Below, piece after piece: positions 15,800 to 23,301 of a stretch of DNA of 25,929 bases. Source of the stretch: a virus; the IMG/VR virus record IMGVR_UViG_3300017727_004965, positions 1-25,929 of that record, one strand, 5' to 3'. The first letter of the stretch is position 1. The number at the start of each line of letters is the position of its first letter. The notes under the pieces were generated by a model. The model saw only the letters and a list, made by a program, of their open reading frames with translations, did no database searches and was not told where the DNA came from. Both the position numbers and the translations under genes were made by a program.

Positions 15800-17029
15800 A
15801 TGTTAAATGCAGAATCAATTGAAGATCTTCTTGAGCTATTTGCTTCTATGCATAGTAGTGAAGTATCTATAAAACCTAATTCATCAGACGTAACTATCAT
15901 GTATAGTATTGCAAGAGCCACATTCAAAGGCACTGCACTTACTGATAGACAGTTTGCATTAATGCAAACAAAGTTAGAAACTTACAGAGATCAATTTGAA
16001 AGTCAAGGTGTTGACTTTAGTAGTTGTATTGGTGTTACAAGACAACCTTTGAGAGAAATAGATAGACGCAAATTTATAAAAATGTTGTCAACAGAACAAG
16101 CAGAAAAATTAAGACTTGATGACACAACTGATTGGTTTGTAATTAGATTTCCATTTAAAAAGACACACATATGTTTGCTTACACAGTTTCATACAGATAC
16201 TAATGAATATGCACATAATAAAGGTAGTCACGAACACTTTTTTAAGTTTAGCGAAAAGAACGTATACGCTGTATTAAGTAGATTTATTGATAAAAACTTT
16301 GACATAGATGAAGAAATATTAGACTATTACAAACAAATTAAAGATATAAAGCAACAAGGACCAACTTACTTAAACATTTTACATAGCGATAATGTAACGT
16401 TTTCTAATACTACTGCGAAGCAATTTGCAGAAAATGAAATTGGAGAACTTAACGATGACAACTATTTTAAGTATTTAGATCGTAGATGGCGCTATGGTAT
16501 TGATGTTGCAGATGTACATAATCCTAAGCAAGATGACCTTGTTAATGTTATATGTTGTAGGAAGAGTGCAAATATACACGTACCTACAAATACGTGGACT
16601 ATAGATGATTTGTTTAGTGCAATTAATACATTAGATAGATTTCCGTTACTGTGTGTATTAGGCAGTGGACAACAATCGCTCGACCAGTTACATATGGTGT
16701 ATCAGACAACAAAAGGCTTTTTATTACCACAAGAACAAAGTGTTCTTTTTAGATACGATAATCCAAGTGAGTTTAATGATTATGTAAAAGAAAAGAATCT
16801 CAATAATTGGGTTGACAAAAACACGAAAGTAGTGTATATTAATAATGAGAAGCTTCCTAAACTACTGTTAAAAGGTGAGTGGACGCCTGTAGCTGTGTTG
16901 CAATTTTCGGAACACAGAAATAGAACAATTCTTTCGTATACACATCACAACTGTGATTTAGTTATGTGTTATGCAGAAGAAATAGATATGATGAGAAGGT
17001 ATAGTAAATTTTACGATGGCCAGCTGTAA
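15800..17029 (+). CDS. Unknown 409-residue protein co-transcribed with uvsW
   Basis: Not recognised. No membrane segment, signal peptide or nucleotide-binding loop is visible. Residues 42-65 (KGTALTDRQFALMQTKLETYRDQF) look like a helical pair with the LT.RQ..L...KL..Y pattern found in DNA-processing proteins. Several acidic and His-containing strands follow (FPFKKTHICLLTQFH, ILHSDNVTF, VINICC-like), and the C-terminus ends VLQFSEHRNRTILSYTHHNCDLV. It has a consensus early promoter and overlaps uvsW by 14 bases, so a replication or repair role is the natural guess (inference). No Shine-Dalgarno precedes the ATG; the mRNA may be leaderless. Confidence 0.65.
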   Translation: MLNAESIEDLLELFASMHSSEVSIKPNSSDVTIMYSIARATFKGTALTDRQFALMQTKLETYRDQFESQGVDFSSCIGVTRQPLREIDRRKFIKMLSTEQAEKLRLDDTTDWFVIRFPFKKTHICLLTQFHTDTNEYAHNKGSHEHFFKFSEKNVYAVLSRFIDKNFDIDEEILDYYKQIKDIKQQGPTYLNILHSDNVTFSNTTAKQFAENEIGELNDDNYFKYLDRRWRYGIDVADVHNPKQDDLVNVICCRKSANIHVPTNTWTIDDLFSAINTLDRFPLLCVLGSGQQSLDQLHMVYQTTKGFLLPQEQSVLFRYDNPSEFNDYVKEKNLNNWVDKNTKVVYINNEKLPKLLLKGEWTPVAVLQFSEHRNRTILSYTHHNCDLVMCYAEEIDMMRRYSKFYDGQL

Positions 17030-18479
17030 ACTTATAATTGAAGATGAAGTAAACATTAAGTTGGAAGGACTTGAGGTTGATGTACGAAGGAAGCTCGCGA
17101 ATGCTCTTAAGTTTGAAGTGCCTTACGCAAGATACATGCCACAATACAAACTTGGTCGTTGGGATGGAAAGGTTGCTTTCTTTGGTATTGGTGGTTCTGG
17201 CTATGTCAATCATCTTAATATTGTTAGTGAAGTGTTACAAAAAAATAATGTACAGATAGTAGATATTGAGGACAGAAGACATCCTGTAAAATTAGACTTT
17301 CAACATGTTACAGAAAACTACTGGAAAGACCAAGGCGTAGTATGGCCTAAAGGACATCCAGCAGAAGGAGAAGATATTATATTACGTGATTATCAAGTAG
17401 AAGCAGTTAATAACTTTTTAGATAATCCACAGAGCTTGCAACAGATTGCTACTGGTGCAGGTAAAACAATTACGACAGCAACGCTGTCTCATTTAGCAGA
17501 GCCCTATGGTAGAAGTCTTGTGATTGTTCCTAACAAGTCGTTAGTAGAACAAACAGAAGAAGACTATATTAACTGTGGGCTCGACGTAGGGGTGTACTTT
17601 GGTGATCGAAAACAATTAGGTAAGACTCACACTATATGCACTTGGCAGAGTTTGAATATACTCGACAAGAAGCATAAGGACGGTAGCGCAGTATTAAGTC
17701 TGGCAGAGTTCCTTGAAGGTGTAAGCACTATCATCGTTGACGAAGTACATCAAGCGAAAGCAGAAGTTCTTAAGAACCTGCTCACTCGTAACCTACGTAA
17801 CGCTCCAATACGTTGGGGACTAACCGGCACTGTGCCTAAAGAGAAGTTTGAATTCGAAAGTATTCATGCTTCATTAGGTCCTGTAATAGGACAAATTAGT
17901 GCTAAAGAATTACAAGACAAAGGAGTGTTATCCGAATGTCATGTGAATGTTGTACAGTTAATTGACACTGTAGCACATTCAGGTTATCAAGAAGAATTAA
18001 AATACCTTGTTACAAACAAAGAACGGGTAGAATATATAGGCAAACTTTTAAACAATGTTAAACAAACAGGCAATACACTTATACTTGTAGATAGAATCTC
18101 AGCAGGAGAAATGCTACAAGAACTAATACCTGACAGTACTTTTATAAGCGGTAGTGTTAAGGTAAAAGACAGGAAAGAAACTTATGATACAATACGTGAA
18201 GGAACAAATGAAGTTATTATTGCAACCTATGGTGTAGCTGCCGTTGGTCTCAATATTCCACGTATTTTTAATCTTGTGCTCATTGAGCCTGGCAAAAGTT
18301 TTGTTCGTGTTATTCAGTCCATAGGTAGAGGCGTTAGAAAGGCAAAAGACAAAGACTTCGTGCAAATATGGGATCTTACATCAACATGTAAGTTTGCGAA
18401 GCGACATCTAACTCAGCGTAAGAAATTTTACAAAGAAGCAGAGTATCCCTTTACTATTGAAAAAGTGGATTGGAAATAA
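17016..18479 (+). CDS. uvsW: UvsW-like superfamily 2 helicase
   Basis: ATP-dependent DNA/RNA helicase that in T4 unwinds R-loops and branched DNA, shifting replication from origins to recombination. 487 residues. Seen: an N-terminal UvsW-type domain (residues 1-~120, with KFEVPYARYMPQYKLGRWDGK), Q-motif-like LRDYQVEAV, Walker A ATGAGKT (145-151), DEVH (242-245), motif III GLTGT (268-272), and motif VI QSIGRGVRK (434-442). All helicase motifs are intact and the length is normal. It is separated from uvsY by the sugar island. Confidence 0.93.
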   Translation: MASCKLIIEDEVNIKLEGLEVDVRRKLANALKFEVPYARYMPQYKLGRWDGKVAFFGIGGSGYVNHLNIVSEVLQKNNVQIVDIEDRRHPVKLDFQHVTENYWKDQGVVWPKGHPAEGEDIILRDYQVEAVNNFLDNPQSLQQIATGAGKTITTATLSHLAEPYGRSLVIVPNKSLVEQTEEDYINCGLDVGVYFGDRKQLGKTHTICTWQSLNILDKKHKDGSAVLSLAEFLEGVSTIIVDEVHQAKAEVLKNLLTRNLRNAPIRWGLTGTVPKEKFEFESIHASLGPVIGQISAKELQDKGVLSECHVNVVQLIDTVAHSGYQEELKYLVTNKERVEYIGKLLNNVKQTGNTLILVDRISAGEMLQELIPDSTFISGSVKVKDRKETYDTIREGTNEVIIATYGVAAVGLNIPRIFNLVLIEPGKSFVRVIQSIGRGVRKAKDKDFVQIWDLTSTCKFAKRHLTQRKKFYKEAEYPFTIEKVDWK

Positions 18480-18986
18480 ATGAACATACTAACATTAGAT
18501 GACAAAAGCTACAACTTAGAAAACTTGCCTGAAACATTAGACGACGACATACGTTTTTGTGTATTAGACAACAGCGATCCTAAAAATCCTGATTTCTTTT
18601 TTATACCTTTGATTTTCTTAGAAAGTTTTAGTGCGCCTGCAATGGTTTTAGAAATAGGCGGCAGAGAGCTTACAATGCCAGTAGACTGGAGCATGGCTGT
18701 TGGCTGTTCTGAGTCTGGCAACGATTTAGAAATACTACCTTTAACAAGTTTGAACGATAGAGGGTTTGAAGCATTTTTGTTTAACCCGTTGTCAGGATTC
18801 AAAGCAGAATTTGCTGACATTAAAATTGTAAATTTTTATCAAGATATAAAATGGTATTTTCCTAAAGTTAAAAATGGACAACTTTTAACTGTACCTATTA
18901 CAGGAGGAGACAAACCGTTATGTGCATATTTTGTAAAAGACATAAGCAGACAAAGTGAAGTAATAGAGTACAGCCAATTGCTGTAG
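18480..18986 (+). CDS. Conserved-looking hypothetical protein after uvsW
   Basis: 168 residues, starting on the base after the uvsW stop (TAAATG). Function not recognised. Mostly beta-strand-like, with a hydrophobic stretch FFFIPLIFLESFSAPAMVLEI (39-59), too interrupted for a membrane helix, then PVDWSMAVGCSE and FNPLSGF. No catalytic motif is visible. Position and spacing suggest it belongs to the uvsW transcript. I believe similar proteins occur next to uvsW in marine T4-like phages, but I could not check this. Confidence 0.65.
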   Translation: MNILTLDDKSYNLENLPETLDDDIRFCVLDNSDPKNPDFFFIPLIFLESFSAPAMVLEIGGRELTMPVDWSMAVGCSESGNDLEILPLTSLNDRGFEAFLFNPLSGFKAEFADIKIVNFYQDIKWYFPKVKNGQLLTVPITGGDKPLCAYFVKDISRQSEVIEYSQLL

Positions 18987-18994
18987 AGGAACAA

Positions 18995-19612
18995 ATGACA
19001 GAAAACATTTATCATAGATACTTAGATTTGCCTTTCGAAATTACAAAGCATCCTGATTTCACTGGCTCACCAACTGATATGAAACATTACGACATCAATG
19101 ATTATAACGATGACGCAATGAACGAATGGCACAAAAGTTTAGGCTTATATATTAGGCACACTGAAATATTTTACACACCTCCTGGAGGCAACTTACCAAT
19201 ACACTGTGATGAGACAGAATTGACTAACCATGTAAAGATAAACAAGACATGGGGTCCTGAAGAAGGTGTAACACGTTGGTGGACATCAAACAATGTAACT
19301 GTTAATGATGGCCGCGACGGTGCCAAAGAAGTTCTTGAAAACTTTGATGATAACGCTATCGAAGAATTTTCATATAGAGAACATAGAGTGTTAGTATCTA
19401 ATCCTGATGATTGTAACTTAGTGTACGAAGCAAATACTAATACTCCAAGTATTGTGAATGTTGGACAGTTACACGACACACATAACCCTACAGACCAAGG
19501 ACGTTGGACTATTTGTTTTGTACCAGCAAGAGGTGATGACTTCTATATTTACTGGGACGAAGCAATGGAAATATACAAAGATTTTATCAAAGGAGATAAT
19601 AATGGGAATTAA
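18995..19612 (+). CDS. 2-oxoglutarate/Fe(II) oxygenase-like protein
   Basis: Double-stranded beta-helix oxygenase of the type common in marine T4-like phages. Seen: EIFYTPPGGNLPIHCDE with a metal-binding H-x-D (His70, Asp72), and QLHDTHNP....RWTICFVP with a candidate distal His163 and the 2OG-binding Arg170, spaced as in aspartyl hydroxylase/P4H-like proteins. 205 residues. Preceded by AGAGGAAC about 8 bases before the ATG. The substrate could be a protein, nucleic acid or small molecule; sequence does not decide. The next gene, a cupin, overlaps its end by 11 bases. Confidence 0.65.
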   Translation: MTENIYHRYLDLPFEITKHPDFTGSPTDMKHYDINDYNDDAMNEWHKSLGLYIRHTEIFYTPPGGNLPIHCDETELTNHVKINKTWGPEEGVTRWWTSNNVTVNDGRDGAKEVLENFDDNAIEEFSYREHRVLVSNPDDCNLVYEANTNTPSIVNVGQLHDTHNPTDQGRWTICFVPARGDDFYIYWDEAMEIYKDFIKGDNNGN

Positions 19613-19952
19613 AGCAGGAAAGATTTGGGGGAATACAGAACTAATACATGCAAATGGCGTATTAGAATTTCACCGTATCGAATACAAAGCAGGATACAAA
19701 TGTTCAGAACATGAACATCAATTTAAATGGAACGGATTCTTTGTTGAGTCGGGCAAGATGCTTGTTCGAGTTTGGCAAGATGATCAAGGACTTGTTGATG
19801 AAACAATCCTTGAAGCAGGCGACTTCACTCAGGTGAAGCCGGGAAAGATCCACCAGTTCGAAGGTTTAGAAGACGGTGTCGCTTTTGAACTATACTGGGC
19901 GGAGTTTAACCACGATGACATTGTTCGTCGTACTTCAGGCACAGAAGTATAA
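19602..19952 (+). CDS. Small cupin protein
   Basis: 116-residue single-domain cupin. Seen: CSEHEHQFKWNGFFVESGKM (34-53) with the His37/His39 metal pair and the motif-1 Gly turn, and AGDFTQVKPGKIHQFEG as motif 2. I chose the ATG at 19602: it is preceded by AAGGAG (19590-19595), and upstream codons in this frame lie inside the previous gene. Role unknown; phage cupins may bind sugar phosphates or metals. Not closely similar to the cupin at 21104. Confidence 0.75.
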   Translation: MGIKAGKIWGNTELIHANGVLEFHRIEYKAGYKCSEHEHQFKWNGFFVESGKMLVRVWQDDQGLVDETILEAGDFTQVKPGKIHQFEGLEDGVAFELYWAEFNHDDIVRRTSGTEV

Positions 19953-19970
19953 AATAGAAAGAAGTAAATT

Positions 19971-20624
19971 ATGTTCGGAAAACTATTAGAAGGTGTAGAT
20001 AAGACTCTTGTAAGAAATCTTGTAATACTACACACACTTGTAATTGCAGTAAGTAATTACTTAGTTACAATTCGATTTGATGTGTTCCCTGGCGCAGACT
20101 TACCGTTATTTGGATCATTTCCATTAGCGGCGGCGGCATTTACATTTCCAATCGTTGTTGTAGCAACTGACCTTACAGTACGTATGGTTGGTAAAGAAGC
20201 AGGTAGAGCTGTTGTAGCAATGGCTATTATTCCTGCTATTATTGCATCAGTGCTTGTGTTATTAGCACTTGATGATCCACATGCATACAGAGTAGGTTTT
20301 GCAAGTGGTACTGCTTATGCTATCGGTACTATGCTTGATGTATATGTATTCCAAGCAATTAGGGAACGATCAAATGCATGGTGGGCGGCACCAGCTGTAT
20401 CAACTATCGCCGCAAACATTATTGACACATATTCATTCTTTTATGTGGCGTTTGCAGGATCATTAGATGCAGAAGGCAATCTATCATGGATTGGCGCTAA
20501 CTGGCATATTGTTGCACAGAACAACACACTAACGAAAATTGTAGTAGGCTTAATTGTATTCCTACCTGCATACGGATTGTTACTACGCTACCTCAGAGGT
20601 AGAATGGCAACAAACGGTGGGTAA
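19971..20624 (+). CDS. yhhQ: YhhQ-family queuosine-precursor (preQ0/preQ1) transporter
   Basis: Integral inner-membrane protein of the VUT family. It matches E. coli YhhQ closely in pattern: LHTLVIAVSNYLV (cf. LFHLLVITSSNYLV), FTFPIVVVATDLTVRMVG (cf. FSFPFIFLATDLTVRIFG), GTMLDVYVFQAIRE, WWAAPAVSTIAANIIDTYSFFYVAF and FLPAYGLLLRYL. At 217 residues (E. coli 221) it is full length, with about six hydrophobic segments. The family imports 7-deazaguanine precursors. In a phage the imported base could feed tRNA queuosine or modification of phage DNA (inference; no DNA-transglycosylase gene is in this window). Confidence 0.9.
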   Translation: MFGKLLEGVDKTLVRNLVILHTLVIAVSNYLVTIRFDVFPGADLPLFGSFPLAAAAFTFPIVVVATDLTVRMVGKEAGRAVVAMAIIPAIIASVLVLLALDDPHAYRVGFASGTAYAIGTMLDVYVFQAIRERSNAWWAAPAVSTIAANIIDTYSFFYVAFAGSLDAEGNLSWIGANWHIVAQNNTLTKIVVGLIVFLPAYGLLLRYLRGRMATNGG

Positions 20625-20877
20625 CCTTATACCCGATCAAACTTTGATATACGAGCGAGCCAACGGTGTTGTGTTTGCTCGTTATCGAGACAAGCCTGAG
20701 ATACCCCGTTGGATAATCGGCGGGGATCCAGGAGCCATAGCAAAGGCACAAGGTGAACTTTTAGATTATGGTGAATGGAATGATTTATGCAAACTTGCAC
20801 AAACACATCCTACTCTAAAAATTCAAATGGACAAATTAGTTACAACTTATTATTTGATTAAGGAGCATACGAAATGA
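20617..20877 (+). CDS. Small conserved-looking phage hypothetical protein
   Basis: About 86 residues from a GTG at 20617 that overlaps the transporter stop by 8 bases; a TTG at 20644 is a possible later start, and an upstream TTG at 20554 would lie deep inside the transporter gene. The core IPDQTLIYERANGVVFARYRD.. then IPRWIIGGD resembles a short protein repeatedly seen in T4-like marine phages (pattern iYErvnGv.YAR), whose function I do not know. Ends in an ATGA overlap with the next gene. Confidence 0.6.
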   Translation: MGNLIPDQTLIYERANGVVFARYRDKPEIPRWIIGGDPGAIAKAQGELLDYGEWNDLCKLAQTHPTLKIQMDKLVTTYYLIKEHTK

Positions 20878-21107
20878 AATTACTTATTTTATTATTAGCA
20901 TTTATTACTGCGGTAGCAGTTTATACAGACGCCAATGCCCATGAGGATCCATTACAAATACCTTGGCCTAAAGGAGAAAAGGTTCCTTGTCGTTGTGATA
21001 TCTTAGCTATGGATTATGAGCTATGCCTTAAAGGTATCGGCAGAAAAGAATGCTTTAAGGAAAGTAAAAAAGAACCAGTAAAACCATGTGGGAAGGCTAC
21101 ATCATGA
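20874..21107 (+). CDS. Small exported cysteine-rich protein
   Basis: 77 residues. Residues 1-22 form a signal peptide: MKLL, a hydrophobic core LILLLAFITAVAV and an A-N-A cleavage site (after Ala22). The mature part (~55 residues) has five cysteines (39, 41, 51, 60, 72), including a CRC pair, and many lysines, suggesting a disulfide-bonded periplasmic protein. Not recognised. Placed between the transporter and the cupin/KdsA genes with ATGA overlaps. Possible roles include superinfection exclusion at the cell surface, by analogy only with small exported exclusion proteins of T4-like phages. Confidence 0.7.
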   Translation: MKLLILLLAFITAVAVYTDANAHEDPLQIPWPKGEKVPCRCDILAMDYELCLKGIGRKECFKESKKEPVKPCGKATS

Positions 21108-21430
21108 GATATAGAAATTATACCATAGGTGGCAATGTAGTAAAAGAAGATAATCGTTACGTTGTAACCGACAATACAGAATTAAAAAACCTTGTGGTAA
21201 GTAGCACAAGGTTAAACCCATTTAAAAGCACATCAGGTCACAGTCATGCAGGGCAAGAGGAAGTCTATATGTTTATAGAAGGTCATGGCGAAATGGAACT
21301 TAATGATAAAACATTTGAAGTACAACCTGGCGATACAGTATTAATAGAAGATGGTGTATTCCATAGAGTACACGCATTACAAGACACGCTTTACTTTATT
21401 TGCGTATTCGACGGAGGAAGAAAACATTGA
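21104..21430 (+). CDS. Small cupin protein (second)
   Basis: 108 residues from the ATG at 21104, which overlaps the preceding stop (ATGA). A clear single-domain cupin: motif 1 GHSHAGQEEVYMFIEGHG (His-x-His, Glu, Gly) and motif 2 PGDTVLIEDGVFHRV. Directly upstream of kdsA and overlapping it. The arrangement suggests a sugar-phosphate isomerase or epimerase feeding Kdo synthesis, for instance supplying arabinose 5-phosphate, but this is inference; a metal-binding regulatory role is also possible. Confidence 0.75.
   Translation: MRYRNYTIGGNVVKEDNRYVVTDNTELKNLVVSSTRLNPFKSTSGHSHAGQEEVYMFIEGHGEMELNDKTFEVQPGDTVLIEDGVFHRVHALQDTLYFICVFDGGRKH
21413..21419 (+). promoter_or_regulatory. Shine-Dalgarno fixing the TTG start of kdsA
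   Basis: GGAGGAA lies 7 bases before the TTG at 21427 and inside the end of the upstream cupin gene. It is one of the strongest ribosome binding sites in the window and supports the non-ATG start. Confidence 0.65.
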
Positions 21431-22224
21431 GAATTATAGCAGGCCCTTGCCAACACGAAACACTTGAGCAAAGTTTAGAAATTGCTACAGAATGTAAAAG
21501 AGTATGTGACAAGTACGGCATTGATTACTACTTCAAGGCAAGTTTCGATAAAGCAAATCGCACAAGCGCAGATGGACAACGTGGGTTAGGACTTACACCC
21601 ACACTACATGCATTTGCAGATATGAAAGGCGACATTGCTAATTTAAAGATTCTAACTGATGTTCATACAGTTGAACAAGTTAGAGAACTGGGCAAAAGTC
21701 CAGTAGTTGACGTTTTACAAATACCTGCCTTTTTATGCAGACAAACAGATCTTATTAGAGAGGCATGTAGAACTGATAAAATTATTAATATAAAGAAAGG
21801 ACAGTTCCTTGCACCGTGGGACGTCAAAGGTATATTAAGTAAAACAGAAGGTGCAAAAGAAATATGGATAACAGAAAGAGGTACAAGTTTTGGATATAAT
21901 ACTTTGGTCGTTGATTACACTGGCTTGCTCTATATGCTTGATACCTATAATGTTCCTATTGTTTTTGATGTTACCCACTCGGTTCAACGCCCGGGAGGAA
22001 ATGGCAGTAGTAGCGGCGGTAATAGGGGGTATGTCCCTGGCTTGGCTCGCTCTGCATCTGCATTGGGTATAACAGATTTCTTTTTAGAAGTACATGCTGA
22101 TCCTGACAACGCTCCAAGCGACGGACCTAACATGTTACATCTAACAGACTTCGAAACAGTAGTAAGAGATATTATAGGTTACAGTTATGAAAACAGCAAT
22201 ACTAATACCAGCACGGTACGGTAG
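21427..22224 (+). CDS. kdsA: 3-deoxy-8-phosphooctulonate (Kdo-8-P) synthase
   Basis: Condenses phosphoenolpyruvate with arabinose 5-phosphate to Kdo-8-phosphate, the first committed step of Kdo synthesis. Motifs: IIAGPCQHE (3-11), FKASFDKANRTS (36-47), LQIPAFLCRQTDL, NIKKGQFLAPWD (121-132), FDVTHSVQRPGG (180-191) and EVHADPDNAPSDGPN (221-235). Cys8 with His184, Glu221 and Asp232 occupies the metal site of the metal-dependent class (E. coli KdsA has Asn instead of Cys). 265 residues, near full length. The TTG start is preferred over another TTG at 21400 because of the GGAGG site. Overlaps kdsB by 38 bases. Confidence 0.95.
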   Translation: MRIIAGPCQHETLEQSLEIATECKRVCDKYGIDYYFKASFDKANRTSADGQRGLGLTPTLHAFADMKGDIANLKILTDVHTVEQVRELGKSPVVDVLQIPAFLCRQTDLIREACRTDKIINIKKGQFLAPWDVKGILSKTEGAKEIWITERGTSFGYNTLVVDYTGLLYMLDTYNVPIVFDVTHSVQRPGGNGSSSGGNRGYVPGLARSASALGITDFFLEVHADPDNAPSDGPNMLHLTDFETVVRDIIGYSYENSNTNTSTVR

Positions 22225-22867
22225 CACACGCTTTGAAGGGAAGCCACTATGTATGTTAGATGGTGTCCCAATGATAAAACGTGTGTATGACGCTTGTATT
22301 GCGTCTAAGATACCAACATATGTGCTTACAGATGATCAACGCATATACAATGTGGTAGGTGGTAACTGCATCATTGATCGAGAAGAATACGACAACGGTA
22401 CTGAAAGATGTGCCGGTGCAATAAAGAACTTTAGGCAACTTGACCGTTATAACAAGTTTATAAACGTGCAAGGTGATATGCCAGATGTGACACTGCAAAT
22501 GATAGAACGTTGTGTAGAATGGTTGAAGTATCATTCTATCAGCACAGTATACACTGACATGCCTGAAGAGATGCAAAACAATCCTGACTCAGTCAAAATG
22601 GTTAGAGCAGGCGACCAAGCTCTTTGGTTTGGTAGAGGAATGACTGGCTACGGAGATTGGCACTTAGGTATATACGGATATAAACGAGATGCATTGGAAT
22701 TATATCCAGATATGCTTGTAGAAAAAGAAGAACAGGTTGAAAAATTAGAACAGTTACGTTGGTTAAAAAACGGTTGGCAAATCGGCTGTTCGAGTGTATA
22801 CTTTAAAGGTACAGAGATAAATTCACCAGAGGACGTAGACATATGGCACAAGACAAACTGTCGTTAG
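22187..22867 (+). CDS. kdsB: CMP-Kdo synthetase (3-deoxy-manno-octulosonate cytidylyltransferase)
   Basis: Activates Kdo with CTP to CMP-Kdo for glycosyl transfer. Seen: ILIPARYGSTRFEGKPL (5-21, nucleotide loop), DNGTERCAGA, INVQGDMP (the metal-binding Asp of the QGD motif), LGIYGYKRDAL and the C-terminal LEQLRWLKNGWQI...INSPEDVD, all in family order. 226 residues against 248 in E. coli. A related CMP-sugar synthetase cannot be excluded, but linkage to kdsA favours Kdo. The phosphatase KdsC, needed between the two steps, is not in this window. Confidence 0.92.
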   Translation: MKTAILIPARYGSTRFEGKPLCMLDGVPMIKRVYDACIASKIPTYVLTDDQRIYNVVGGNCIIDREEYDNGTERCAGAIKNFRQLDRYNKFINVQGDMPDVTLQMIERCVEWLKYHSISTVYTDMPEEMQNNPDSVKMVRAGDQALWFGRGMTGYGDWHLGIYGYKRDALELYPDMLVEKEEQVEKLEQLRWLKNGWQIGCSSVYFKGTEINSPEDVDIWHKTNCR

Positions 22868-23301
22868 CAGAGATATTTGCAGGCATTGATACAAACAGCA
22901 AAAGCCTTTGGAAGGAACTAAGCGAAGAACAACGCAAGAGTGTTAGCTTTTGGTTGTTGAATAGATATGCAAGTGCAGTGTCTGGTAATAGAGATGCACA
23001 AGAACTTGCTGTTGTAATGACAAATGAAATTTACAACAAGAACTGGAACGAATTAGGCGTCAAACATCCACAGTTGCAATGGCAACTATTATGTGCTACA
23101 CACAATGCGGCATCATCAATTAGGCGACACAATTGGATTGGTTTCAAAAAGAAAACAGGCGATAATAGTAAATCTGTAAAACTATTAGAACAACTATATC
23201 CAAACATGAAACGTGATGAGGTAGAATTACTTGCTCGAATACATACAAAAAAAGAACTCAAAGAGTTGGCAAAGGAACACGACATTGACATCAAGCTCTA
23301 A
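22843..23301 (+). CDS. Possible sliding-clamp-loader small subunit (gp62-like)
   Basis: 152 residues, all-helical looking and soluble. The pattern SFWLLNRYASAVSGN....VVMTNEIYNK, followed by HPQLQWQLLCATHNAASSIRRHNWIGFKK, resembles the short gp62 proteins of marine T4-like phages (NR..S at the domain start, then a conserved L-Q-[WY]-x-[FL]L and basic K/R-x-W.K end). gp62 joins gp44 to load the gp45 clamp. No gp44 gene is next to it, which weakens the call. Good AGAGGA site about 9 bases before the ATG, inside kdsB. Confidence 0.4.
   Translation: MAQDKLSLAEIFAGIDTNSKSLWKELSEEQRKSVSFWLLNRYASAVSGNRDAQELAVVMTNEIYNKNWNELGVKHPQLQWQLLCATHNAASSIRRHNWIGFKKKTGDNSKSVKLLEQLYPNMKRDEVELLARIHTKKELKELAKEHDIDIKL
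23271..23277 (+). promoter_or_regulatory. Shine-Dalgarno fixing the TTG start of the zinc-finger gene
   Basis: AAAGGAA ends 7 bases before the TTG at 23285, inside the end of the upstream gene. No ATG lies between the upstream gene's stop and the first zinc ligand, so TTG is the best start. Confidence 0.5.

Noticed and set aside
17951-17980. TTGACA followed at 17 bases by TATCAA inside uvsW
   Set aside because: The -10 is poor and the site lies in the middle of a gene with no downstream start; treated as chance.
19948-19956. TATAAAATA upstream of yhhQ as a late promoter
   Set aside because: It matches TATAAATA only partly and stands 14 bases from the ATG, unlike the two better sites; AT-rich chance match likely.
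20588-20602. CTACCTC-A-GAGGTAG palindrome
   Set aside because: It lies in the end of the yhhQ coding sequence with only one central base, so a hairpin would need to open pairs; no T-run follows, and it could not be tied to a function.
22843-23301. Firm gp62 assignment
   Set aside because: Only a general pattern resemblance is visible and gp44/gp45 are not adjacent, so it is listed as a possibility with low confidence.
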